NCBI GenBank assembly: GCA_023386815.1
Contig: JAEWIZ010000032.1
Location: forward strand, 1-64,000
Length of the DNA stretch: 64,000 nt
Direction of reading: 5' to 3'
From: Bacillota bacterium
Lineage (GTDB): Bacteria; Bacillota; Clostridia; Lachnospirales; Lachnospiraceae
Positions within the stretch are counted from its first letter, which is position 1. The number at the start of each line of letters is the position of its first letter. A model generated the notes under the pieces. It was not told where the DNA came from and made no database searches. It saw nothing but the letters and a program-made list of their open reading frames with translations. Below are positions 53,455 to 61,709 of this stretch, in pieces. The translations under genes were made by a program, and so were the position numbers.

Positions 53455-53525
53455 GCTAATATCCCTTCATCAATGAAGAATATTATTGAAGTACATAAAG
53501 GAACAAATGATAAGTAAGCAAAAAG

Positions 53526-53566
53526 CAGACAGTCTGGTGAGGTTAAACCGGAACTGTCTGTTTTTT
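53526..53566 (+). terminator. putP terminator
   Basis: CAGACAGT pairs with ACTGTCTG, inner CTGGT/AACCGG pairing, followed by TTTTTT. Confidence 0.88.
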
Positions 53567-53635
53567 ATGGAAAAGCCAATCAAACATTATCTCTAGAGCT
53601 TAGTAAAGTGTAAAAAATTATAAAGTTAGAGCTTA

Positions 53636-53663
53636 TTATTGTAAAGACACGTTATGCAAAAAG
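53636..53663 (+). promoter_or_regulatory. Putative response-regulator binding site upstream of the regulator gene
   Basis: TTATTGTAAAGAC (53636-53648) is followed by the related TTATGCAAAAAG (53652-53663). The first block matches TTATTGCAAAGAC at 55001-55013, upstream of the binding-protein gene, with one difference. This suggests a shared site for the AraC-type regulator encoded between them. Confidence 0.45.
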
Positions 53664-53754
53664 TGATAAACTAGTCGGAGAGTAGCTATCGATCATTGCG
53701 AGAACGTACAATTTGAAATTGGATCTAGAATACATACATGGGAGAGGGGATTTC

Positions 53755-54978
53755 GTGAAATATAAGGCATTGGTAGCAGATGATGAGTACATTATTCGCC
53801 AGGGGATTTCCGGGTTACTGGAAAGCTACCAGGATTTTGAGGTGGTAGCTCAGGCAGAGGATGGAGAAATTGCACTGGAAATGGCGAGGGATCAAAGAAT
53901 TGATGTATACTTTGTTGATATAACTATGCCATTTTTAAATGGACTGCAGTTTATAGAGGAGCTAAAGAAGATACAGCCCTTAGCTATTATTGTCATTATT
54001 ACCGGATATGATAAGTTTGAATATGCCCAAGAAGCAATTCGCCTGGGAACCTATGAGTATTTGTTAAAACCAGTCCAGGAAGAGATGTTCCATGATATGA
54101 TAGAGCGTCTTAGAACGATATTGCAAAAAAGGAATGTTGAGGAGCAATATCTGGAGTGGGCAGAAAAAAAGCTTGTGGAAAACCGAGGAAGTCTCATTCT
54201 GGAACTACTGCTAAGAGTACTGGAAGGGCACCTGGCACCGGAAGAAATCCGGCAGGAGTGCGATTATCTAGCTTTAAAGATTCCTGTAAAGTTTCACATT
54301 CTGGTTATCCGTCTGGATTACCAGAGAAATAATGATGTAAAGCAGGCTTGGAATGAGAATCTTATCTTTTTTGCAGCGCAGAATGTTGCAAAGGAGATGT
54401 TTGAGGATTTAAATTGTGAAACCAGTATTCGAGACAGTTACGGAAATTTGGTTTTAATTACACAGAGAGCCGATAGCAAGGTAATGGAAGAAAGAACAGA
54501 GCGATATCAAAACTTTATAGAGCGTAATTTTCCAATGATCTGTAAGGTGGTACATAGAGAGGGCAGTGGGTACGAAAAGCTCAGTGAGGCCTATCAGTCA
54601 GCAGCCGGACAATTAGAAGAGCTTAACCGTATCTCAGGGGTGGTTCAGAAAATTACAGAAATTATCGAACAAAATTATGGCAAGGAGGATTTCTCGCTGC
54701 AGGATGTAGCGGAGGAAGTAAATATTTCTGTTCCATATCTAAGTAAATTATTTCGTAAAGAGATGGGTTATACCTTTGTGGATTATCTGACTAATCTTAG
54801 AATAAGAAAAGCAATTGAGTTATTGCACGATGATCAGATGAAAATGTACGAAATTGCGGAGCGTGTCGGCTATGCCACTCAGCATTACTTTAGCAATGTA
54901 TTTAAACGTAAAATTGGAATCAGCCCGATTGATTATAAGAAAAATATAAGGACAATTCAAAACCATTCTCCAAGTTAA
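53755..54978 (+). CDS. YesN-type response regulator (REC-AraC HTH)
   Basis: 407-residue transcription factor. The receiver domain (about 1-120) has ALVADDEYIIR acids, phospho-acceptor in YFVDITMPFLNG (about 54) and LLKPV (about 102-106). A helical middle region leads to a C-terminal AraC-type double HTH (about 300-400: EDFSLQDVAEEVNISVPYLSKLF and the YATQHYFSNVFKRKIGISP signature). It should be activated by the YesM-type kinase at 59920 and switch on the sugar transporter genes. The start is GTG at 53755, just after GGGAGAGGGGA; an in-frame TTG at 53713 is not supported. Confidence 0.9.
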   Translation: MKYKALVADDEYIIRQGISGLLESYQDFEVVAQAEDGEIALEMARDQRIDVYFVDITMPFLNGLQFIEELKKIQPLAIIVIITGYDKFEYAQEAIRLGTYEYLLKPVQEEMFHDMIERLRTILQKRNVEEQYLEWAEKKLVENRGSLILELLLRVLEGHLAPEEIRQECDYLALKIPVKFHILVIRLDYQRNNDVKQAWNENLIFFAAQNVAKEMFEDLNCETSIRDSYGNLVLITQRADSKVMEERTERYQNFIERNFPMICKVVHREGSGYEKLSEAYQSAAGQLEELNRISGVVQKITEIIEQNYGKEDFSLQDVAEEVNISVPYLSKLFRKEMGYTFVDYLTNLRIRKAIELLHDDQMKMYEIAERVGYATQHYFSNVFKRKIGISPIDYKKNIRTIQNHSPS

Positions 54979-54981
54979 TAT

Positions 54982-55037
54982 TTTACAAAGTTGTGCTAGT
55001 TTATTGCAAAGACGGATCAGATTAAGACCGTTATAAT
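54982..55037 (+). promoter_or_regulatory. Promoter region of the ytfQ-like gene with direct repeats
   Basis: TATAAT at 55032-55037 has no consensus -35. Upstream are direct repeats TTTACAAAG (54982-54990) and ATTGCAAAG (55003-55011), 21 nt apart (two helix turns), typical of an activator of the AraC family. Confidence 0.5.
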
Positions 55038-55057
55038 CTCAGTATAAGCAAAGGAAG

Positions 55058-55109
55058 TTTGGAACCCGTATCATAACATGAATCAAACACAGTACGAGGG
55101 GGTTCCAAA
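55058..55109 (+). repeat. Leader hairpin of the ytfQ-like gene
   Basis: Perfect 10-bp stem TTTGGAACCC/GGGTTCCAAA enclosing 32 nt, beginning near the expected 5' end of the mRNA and ending 38 nt before the start codon. No U-run follows. It may protect a highly expressed transcript. Confidence 0.55.
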
Positions 55110-55147
55110 TTACAGAAAAGCTTAGCACATAAAAGGAGGATGTATTC

Positions 55148-56185
55148 ATGAAAAAAAGGTTTTTAAGCATTTTACTATGCACCACTATGGTTGTGGGGGG
55201 ATTCGTTGCGTGCAGCTCAAAAGCTACAGTTGCACCATCGGATAACACATCTGAGAATGTGGCTGTGACAGAAGCTGCAGATGAGAAGAAAAGTGAGCCG
55301 GCTGATGATGGAAAGCTAGTAGTAGGCTTTGCGCAGATTGGTCAGGAATCCGGCTGGAGAGATGCAGAGACGGCATCCATTCAAAGCTATGCAGAAGAAA
55401 ATGCAGCTACTGTTGAACTTCATTTTGCAGATGCACAGCAGAAACAGGAAAATCAGATTAAGGCTATTAAGAGCTTTATTGAACAGGGCGTTGATGTAAT
55501 TGGTCTTGCCCCTGTTGTGGAAACCGGTTGGGATCAGGTGTTTGCAGAGGCACAGGATGCGGGAATTCCTATTATATTATTAGACAGACGTGCAGCAGTT
55601 GATGAAAGTTTATATGCAACCTTTATCGGCTCAGACTTCATTGAAGAAGGTAAAATGGCAGCAGCTGAAATGGCTAAATTAATTGGTAATGAAGGAAAGA
55701 TTGTAGAGTTGGAAGGAACTGTTGGTGCATCTGCAGCAACAGATCGTAAAACCGGCTTTGATGAAGAAATTGCAGCAAGCTACCCGAAGATTGAAATCGT
55801 AGAATCCCAAACGGGTGACTTTACGAGAGCCCAGGGCAAAGAGGTTATGGAAGCCTTTTTAAAGACCCACAGCGACATCAAGGGTGTATACGCCCACAAT
55901 GATGATATGGCACTTGGTGCAATTGAGGCAATTAAAGAAGCTGGCTTAAAGCCTGGGGTAGATATTAAGATTGTATCCATCGATGGAGTAAAGGGGATTT
56001 TCGAAGCAATGGTAGCCGGAGAAGCGAACTGTACTGTAGAATGTAATCCTTTGCTTGGACCTCTGTTATTTGAAACAGCTGCTAAATTAAAAGCAGGCGA
56101 AACAGTTGAAAAATGGGTTAAATCCGTAGATGGAGTATTTACTGCAGATATGGCAGCAGATGTTATTGATGATCGTAAATATTAA
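55148..56185 (+). CDS. ytfQ: YtfQ-like sugar ABC transporter substrate-binding lipoprotein
   Basis: 345-residue extracellular binding protein of the Peripla_BP_4 fold. The signal peptide ends with lipobox GGFVAC, then a flexible T/A/E linker to about 55. The mature part follows E. coli YtfQ (galactofuranose binding) closely by eye: VGFAQIGQESGWRDAET (about 59-75), QQKQENQIKAI, GLAPVVETGWD, VELEGTVGAS, QTGDFTRAQGKEVMEAF and YAHNDDMALGAI. The ligand is probably a furanose or other monosaccharide, by homology only. AAAAGGAGG precedes the ATG. A strong terminator separates it from the transporter genes, so it should be made in excess. Confidence 0.88.
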   Translation: MKKRFLSILLCTTMVVGGFVACSSKATVAPSDNTSENVAVTEAADEKKSEPADDGKLVVGFAQIGQESGWRDAETASIQSYAEENAATVELHFADAQQKQENQIKAIKSFIEQGVDVIGLAPVVETGWDQVFAEAQDAGIPIILLDRRAAVDESLYATFIGSDFIEEGKMAAAEMAKLIGNEGKIVELEGTVGASAATDRKTGFDEEIAASYPKIEIVESQTGDFTRAQGKEVMEAFLKTHSDIKGVYAHNDDMALGAIEAIKEAGLKPGVDIKIVSIDGVKGIFEAMVAGEANCTVECNPLLGPLLFETAAKLKAGETVEKWVKSVDGVFTADMAADVIDDRKY

Positions 56186-56249
56186 TAGACCCTAGTGTAG
56201 TTGCGCTAAAGAAAAGAGGACTTAGAGGCGGCTTCTACTTGTATAATTA

Positions 56250-56282
56250 AATCCGCTCCAGGTGGTATGGAGCGGATTTTTT
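56250..56282 (+). terminator. Partial terminator between binding protein and transporter genes
   Basis: AATCCGCTCC pairs perfectly with GGAGCGGATT around a 9-nt loop, followed by TTTTTT. It lies within the operon and probably lets only part of the transcripts continue into the ATPase gene. Confidence 0.85.
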
Positions 56283-56309
56283 AGGAAGGTCAGGGAAGGA
56301 GGAAAGATT

Positions 56310-57836
56310 TTGGATCGTGAAAACATATTATTGAGCATGAGTAATATTTCAAAATCCTTCGGCAAAGCGGTGATTGCTTTGGATGATGTTCAGCTGAGTC
56401 TGCACCGGGGTGAAATCCTTGCTTTGTTGGGTGAAAACGGAGCCGGTAAGTCTACACTGATCAAAGTACTTACGGGGGTAGAGGAACGTGACTGCGGTAA
56501 GGTGGTATTGGATGGGAAAGAGATTCACCCCAAATCCACTTATGAGGCACAATCTGAGGGTATTTCTACCGTATATCAGGAGGTAAACCTATGCCCGAAT
56601 CTTTCGGTTGCAGAGAATATATACATCGGAAGAGAGCCAAAGACTAAGTTTGGCGGAATTGATTGGAGAACTATTAATAAAAGAGCAGAAGAGCTATTAG
56701 CAAGATTTGATCTAAAGCTGAATGTAACAAAAAAACTGGATAATTACTCCGTAGCCATTCAACAGATGGTGGCAATTGCCAGAGCCAGCGATATTGATGC
56801 AAAGGTATTGATTTTAGATGAGCCTACCAGCAGTCTTTCAACCGTGGAAGTAGATAAATTGTTTGAGATCATGAGGAAGCTTCGGGATGAGGGAATGGGA
56901 ATTATCTTTGTCACCCATTTTCTGGATCAGGTTTATCAAATCACAGATCGCATCACCGTTTTAAGAAACGGTAACTATGTGGGAACCTATCAGACCGCGG
57001 AGCTACCAAGGGTTCAACTGGTAGCTAAGATGATTGGTAAGGATTATGCCAGCTTAAATGAATCCATGGTAGCCGGGCAGCTGGAGCAGGAGGCTCAGGA
57101 AAAGAGAGATGCCTTTATTGAGCTGGAGGGTGTATATGGATACGCAACCATCAGGAATTTTAACTTAAGAGTCTCAAAGGGTGAAGTACTTGGACTTTCC
57201 GGGCTGCTTGGCTCAGGGCGCTCGGAGACAGCGCGAATACTGTTTGGTGTTGATGCGATCGAACGAGGCGAGTTGAGGCTGAAAGGAGTGAAGACTCATT
57301 TTAAATCACCGTTAGATGCAATTCGTAGTGGGATTGCCTTCTGCCCCGAGAATAGAAAAACAGAGGGGATCATAGGTGATTTATCAATACGGGAAAATAT
57401 AGTTCTTGCCTTACAAAGCAAAAAAGGACTTTTTCATAAAATATCCCAAAAGGATGCCGAGAAGATTGCTGAGGAATATATTGAAAAGCTGGAGATTAAA
57501 ACACCGAATGCCAGCCAGCTGATTAGGAACTTGAGCGGTGGAAATCAGCAGAAGGTTATTCTGGCAAGATGGCTTGCTACCAACCCAGAGTTTCTTATGC
57601 TGGATGAGCCCACGAGAGGTATTGATATCGGTACGAAGGCTGAAATTCAAAAGATTATTATTAGCCTTGCAGGTCAGGGTATGGCAGTACTTTTCATTTC
57701 ATCTGAGTTAGATGAGATGCTTCGTTGCTGCAGGTGCATGATGGTACTGAGGGATATGGAATGTGTAGGAGAATTACATGGGAAAGAGATTTCGGAAGAG
57801 ACAATCATGCACATTATGGCGGGAGGTGAAGGCTGA
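56310..57836 (+). CDS. ytfR: YtfR-like sugar ABC transporter ATPase (two ABC domains)
   Basis: 508-residue tandem ATPase of the monosaccharide importer class. The first domain has Walker A GENGAGKST (about 38-46), a signature-like NYSVAIQQMVAIARA and LILDEPTSSL; the second starts near 260, has the modified loop GLLGSGRSE in place of Walker A, the signature LSGGNQQKV and MLDEPTRGID. This asymmetry is normal for RbsA/MglA/YtfR proteins. The start is TTG at 56310, seven bases after GGAGG; the upstream in-frame codons at 56262 overlap the terminator and are unlikely. It overlaps the next gene by one base. Confidence 0.9.
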   Translation: MDRENILLSMSNISKSFGKAVIALDDVQLSLHRGEILALLGENGAGKSTLIKVLTGVEERDCGKVVLDGKEIHPKSTYEAQSEGISTVYQEVNLCPNLSVAENIYIGREPKTKFGGIDWRTINKRAEELLARFDLKLNVTKKLDNYSVAIQQMVAIARASDIDAKVLILDEPTSSLSTVEVDKLFEIMRKLRDEGMGIIFVTHFLDQVYQITDRITVLRNGNYVGTYQTAELPRVQLVAKMIGKDYASLNESMVAGQLEQEAQEKRDAFIELEGVYGYATIRNFNLRVSKGEVLGLSGLLGSGRSETARILFGVDAIERGELRLKGVKTHFKSPLDAIRSGIAFCPENRKTEGIIGDLSIRENIVLALQSKKGLFHKISQKDAEKIAEEYIEKLEIKTPNASQLIRNLSGGNQQKVILARWLATNPEFLMLDEPTRGIDIGTKAEIQKIIISLAGQGMAVLFISSELDEMLRCCRCMMVLRDMECVGELHGKEISEETIMHIMAGGEG

Positions 57837-58870
57837 TGAAAGAAAGATATCGTAAGCTATCCCAAAAGCAGGCCTTCTGGCCGGTTGTAATCTTTTTTGC
57901 TATTCTTTTGTTTAACGCGTTACTGACAAAGGGTCAGTTCTTTGACATTTCCATTGTGGATGGACATTTATATGGAAGAATCATTGATATTTTTAGAAAT
58001 GGCAGTAAGTTGATGCTCCTGGCAGCAGGAATGACTATGGTTCTGGCTACGGGAGGAACTGATATTTCTGTCGGCTCTGTCATGGCCATCAGCGGAGCCA
58101 TTGCCTGCAGTATCATAAATGGCAATATTCTTCCGGCGGCAGGGGGAAATGTAGGAGTTGCAATTCTTCTGGCAATTCTGGCAGGTGTTATCTGCGGCAT
58201 ATGGAACGGTTTTTTGGTTTCAAAGATCAAGATTCAGCCCATTGTCGCAACTATGATTTTACTTGTGGCGGGGCGAGGAATAGCCCAGTTAATTACCAAT
58301 GGCAAGATTATAACAATAAACTCCGAAGCTTATTATTTTATCAATGGTGGATATATTCTGGGCTTACCCTTTCCCTTATATATTGTTATCTTTTTAGTTG
58401 GATTGCTCCTGCTCTTTGTAACAAGAACAGCCTTCGGACTATTCCTGGAATCAATCGGATGTAATCCGATCGCATCTAAGTTCGCTGGTATCAAGGTAGA
58501 TCTTTATTTACTTGGTATCTATACCATATCCGGTGCGTTTGCAGCTGTCTCGGGTCTGATTGACAGTGCCGGGATCAAAGGAGCTGACTGTAATAACAGC
58601 GGCTTAAATATTGAGCTGGATGCAATTCTTGCAGTTGCTATCGGCGGTACGAATTTGATGGGGGGACGTTTTTCGATATTTGCAAGTGTAATGGGGGCTT
58701 TGATTGTTCAAAGCATTACCACAACCGTATTGGCACTTGGTGTGCCGGCAGCGTACATAAGAGTGTTAAAAGCAGCCTTAATCATTGTGATCTGCCTATC
58801 CCAGTCAAAACAGTTTAAGGAGTCCGTAACAAGGATTTTCAAAAGCAGAAGGACGGTGGAGGAATCATGA
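57836..58870 (+). CDS. ytfT: YtfT-like sugar ABC transporter permease
   Basis: 344-residue permease of the branched-chain/monosaccharide (BPD_transp_2) type with about nine helices. Conserved segments are GMTMVLATGGTDISVGSVMAISGA (about 62-85), GIWNGFLVSKIKIQPIVATMI and ELDAILAVAIGGTNLMGGRFS (about 261-281). It pairs with the next permease to form a heterodimeric channel. The ATG overlaps the ATPase stop (TGATG). Confidence 0.92.
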   Translation: MKERYRKLSQKQAFWPVVIFFAILLFNALLTKGQFFDISIVDGHLYGRIIDIFRNGSKLMLLAAGMTMVLATGGTDISVGSVMAISGAIACSIINGNILPAAGGNVGVAILLAILAGVICGIWNGFLVSKIKIQPIVATMILLVAGRGIAQLITNGKIITINSEAYYFINGGYILGLPFPLYIVIFLVGLLLLFVTRTAFGLFLESIGCNPIASKFAGIKVDLYLLGIYTISGAFAAVSGLIDSAGIKGADCNNSGLNIELDAILAVAIGGTNLMGGRFSIFASVMGALIVQSITTTVLALGVPAAYIRVLKAALIIVICLSQSKQFKESVTRIFKSRRTVEES

Positions 58871-59874
58871 AGAAAACAAAAAAAAGATCCATCAATAATA
58901 TTTCTTTGCTGATTACCATTGTATTATTTGTGTTGATGTTTATCTTTGGTGCGGTGAGATACGACAGCTTTTTCTCCATTTCTACGTTTTTAAATTTATT
59001 TAATGATAATGCCTATCTGATGATAGCAGGCATTGGTATCACCTTTGTGTTGATTACTGGAGGGATTGATATATCGATTTCCTCGACCATTGCATTCACG
59101 GGTGTATTCATGGCATTTCTAATGGAACGAGGGATGCCTTCCTATGCAGTAATTCCGTTGGTACTGATCATTGGAATTGGTATTGGAATAACTCAGGGAG
59201 CATTGGTTCACTATTATAAGCTGCAGCCCTTTATTGTTACGCTGGCTGGGCAGTTCTTAATGAGAGGACTCTGCGTTGTAATTAGTAATGAATCCATTCC
59301 TATAACAGATCCTTTTTTTAAGAAGATGGCCTTGGGAAAGATCAAGATCAGTCTGGGGGAGCCAAAAGCATTGAATGGAAAAATATATTATTATGTACTT
59401 ATTTTTGTAGTAGTGCTAGTGATAGCTACTTATGTATTGAAAAAAACAAAATTTGGGCGTAGTATTTATGCATTGGGAGGTAACGAGCAGTCAGCAGAGC
59501 TGATGGGACTTAAAGTTGCCAAAACAAAAATAGGTGCCTATGCGATCAGCAGCTTTTGTGCAGCACTTGCCGGGGTTGTATTTAGCTTTTATACTCTTGC
59601 AGGCTATGGACTGCAGAATATGGGCATGGAGTTAGATGCTATCTCATCCGCTGTCATCGGTGGTACGTTATTAAGCGGTGGGGTTGGAACTGTGATTGGA
59701 ACTACGGTGGGAGCCATGATTCAGGGTATCATTCAGACAATCGTCACCTATGAGAATCTGAATACCTGGTGGACCAAGGTTACAATTGCCGGATTGCTAT
59801 GCTTCTTTATTGTTATCCAGAGAGTCATTGCTGTAAGAGCGGATAAGCTGAAGGGAAAATCAGTGGCTGAATAA
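58867..59874 (+). CDS. yjfF: YjfF-like sugar ABC transporter permease
   Basis: 335-residue partner permease with the same fold: GIGITFVLITGGIDISISSTIAFTG (about 56-80), GALVHYYKLQPFIVTLAGQF and MELDAISSAVIGGTLLSGGVGT (about 254-275). It starts in an ATGA overlap with the preceding permease. The four-gene order binding protein, ATPase, permease, permease matches E. coli ytfQRT-yjfF. Confidence 0.92.
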   Translation: MKKTKKRSINNISLLITIVLFVLMFIFGAVRYDSFFSISTFLNLFNDNAYLMIAGIGITFVLITGGIDISISSTIAFTGVFMAFLMERGMPSYAVIPLVLIIGIGIGITQGALVHYYKLQPFIVTLAGQFLMRGLCVVISNESIPITDPFFKKMALGKIKISLGEPKALNGKIYYYVLIFVVVLVIATYVLKKTKFGRSIYALGGNEQSAELMGLKVAKTKIGAYAISSFCAALAGVVFSFYTLAGYGLQNMGMELDAISSAVIGGTLLSGGVGTVIGTTVGAMIQGIIQTIVTYENLNTWWTKVTIAGLLCFFIVIQRVIAVRADKLKGKSVAE

Positions 59875-59919
59875 GAAGAGAACATTTAAAGGCAAATAAA
59901 AGGTTGGAGGGGTAAGACG

Positions 59920-61692
59920 ATGAAGCAGTTAAAGAGTAAATTCATGAACGCAAAAATTCGCGGAAAATTAATTTATTCTCATATACTCATTGCTCTTATC
60001 CCTTTTTTAATGATTGGAATTGTGGGAATCGTACTGTCCGTTAAAGAGGCGGAGAGGAATGTTACCCAGCATACGACGCAGATGATTACCCAGGTGGAAC
60101 AGACACTGGATGTCTATATGGGAAGCATTGAAAAAACAACCAATATGCTTATCAGAATCCTGGAAGATACCACGACAACAGAGGAGACAAATCGTGGGAA
60201 AGCAGTCTGGCAACAGGACAACAATTATGTGGTTCATAATATGAAAATAGTAGCAGACACCCATCCAGAGGTAGCGGGTGTTTTGTTTGCGTCTGCCAAT
60301 GATGATTATATCAGCATTGGTATGACACGTATCTCAAGGGACTCCTTTCAGGAGGAAAGTTGGTATCAAAAGGCTTGTGAGGATCCGGAAACCATGCATA
60401 TCATTAGTAACGTAACAGGAAGAAACATTGTAACAGATGCCGCCTACAGTATTGATGATGTATTTTCTGTAGTAAAGGCAGTGAAAAATCCAAATACAGG
60501 AGAAGTGGCAGGTGTTTTACTCTTTGACATCAGGCACACAATCATATCAGCAGCGGTAAAGGATGCAATTATCGGGGAAAGTGGATTCGTGTTTATCCTG
60601 GATGAGGACAGCCATATGGTATACACACCGGTGAATAAGATTGTTTACCGGATAAAGCCCGAATGGTTGGAGAATGAGACAGCTCCGCTGGTCGTCGAGA
60701 TAGCTGGTAGTAAATATCAGATTAGGTTTCAAAAATCTGAGTACACGGGTTGGAAGATGGTAAGTGTGGCTTCCTATGATGAGATTATGGGTGATGTCAA
60801 CCAGATGATCCTGATCTATATTGGGATCCTGATTCTGACCCTTATGATTGTCTCCTTTGTCACCTTAATGATATCTTCAACCATCACTGAGCCAATCATT
60901 GAGTTGAGAAATCTAATGAAGAAGACAGAGAAGGGTGACCTTACCGTCCGTTTTGAGGGTGACTATCAGGATGAAGTCAGTGAGCTGGGACGAAAATTTA
61001 ACCGAATGCTGCAACGAATTCAAGAACTGGTGGATCAGGTCTATGTGGAGCAGGAGAGTAAGCATCAGGCAGAGCTAAAGATTGTTCAGGAACAATTTAA
61101 ACCTCATTTTCTATATAATACATTGGATACGATCAACTGGATGGCAAGAGCCCATGGCGCAAGTGATATTGTTAAACTGGTAGATGCGCTTACCAATGTA
61201 TTTCGAATCAGCTTAAGCAAAGGAAAAGATTATATTACTATGGAAGAGGAGATGAAATATATCTCTAATTACCTCTATATTCAGCAGATCCGCTATGGCA
61301 GCAAGGTTTATTACAGCATTGATATGGACGAATCCTTGCAGAAGATGGTGGTACCCAAGCTTATCTTACAGCCCCTTGTAGAAAATGCTATCTATCATGG
61401 AGTTAAGATGAAGAGGGGCAGCGGACACCTGGAGGTTAGTGTAAAACGCAGTGATAGGAACACGGCTTTACTTTCCGTTAAAGACGACGGTAAGGGAATG
61501 AGTGAGGAGGCTGCCAATCGTCTGCGTAGTCTGTTAAATGGAACAGCTGCACCGGAAGAAAACTATGGCTTTGGACTCTACTATATCAAGGAGAGGTTGC
61601 GATTACGGTATCGCAGTTCCTATGCGATCAGGGTAGAGAGTATTGAACAGGAAGGAACAACCATTACAATTGAAATCCCCGAAGAATATTAA
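59920..61692 (+). CDS. YesM/LytS-type sensor histidine kinase
   Basis: 590-residue kinase of the His_kinase (PF06580) type. TM1 (about 19-41), extracellular Cache-like domain (about 45-285), TM2 (about 288-312), HAMP (about 313-365), then the phospho-acceptor block QFKPHFLYNTLDTINW with histidine near residue 395, and HATPase_c with PKLILQPLVENAIYHG and DDGKGM. It should phosphorylate the regulator at 53755. GGAGGGG precedes the ATG. It lies 45 nt after the transporter genes and 17 nt before the tandem binding protein, so the extracellular domain may read a sugar-loaded partner. Confidence 0.9.
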   Translation: MKQLKSKFMNAKIRGKLIYSHILIALIPFLMIGIVGIVLSVKEAERNVTQHTTQMITQVEQTLDVYMGSIEKTTNMLIRILEDTTTTEETNRGKAVWQQDNNYVVHNMKIVADTHPEVAGVLFASANDDYISIGMTRISRDSFQEESWYQKACEDPETMHIISNVTGRNIVTDAAYSIDDVFSVVKAVKNPNTGEVAGVLLFDIRHTIISAAVKDAIIGESGFVFILDEDSHMVYTPVNKIVYRIKPEWLENETAPLVVEIAGSKYQIRFQKSEYTGWKMVSVASYDEIMGDVNQMILIYIGILILTLMIVSFVTLMISSTITEPIIELRNLMKKTEKGDLTVRFEGDYQDEVSELGRKFNRMLQRIQELVDQVYVEQESKHQAELKIVQEQFKPHFLYNTLDTINWMARAHGASDIVKLVDALTNVFRISLSKGKDYITMEEEMKYISNYLYIQQIRYGSKVYYSIDMDESLQKMVVPKLILQPLVENAIYHGVKMKRGSGHLEVSVKRSDRNTALLSVKDDGKGMSEEAANRLRSLLNGTAAPEENYGFGLYYIKERLRLRYRSSYAIRVESIEQEGTTITIEIPEEY

Positions 61693-61709
61693 GGAAGGAA
61701 GAAAAGAGT

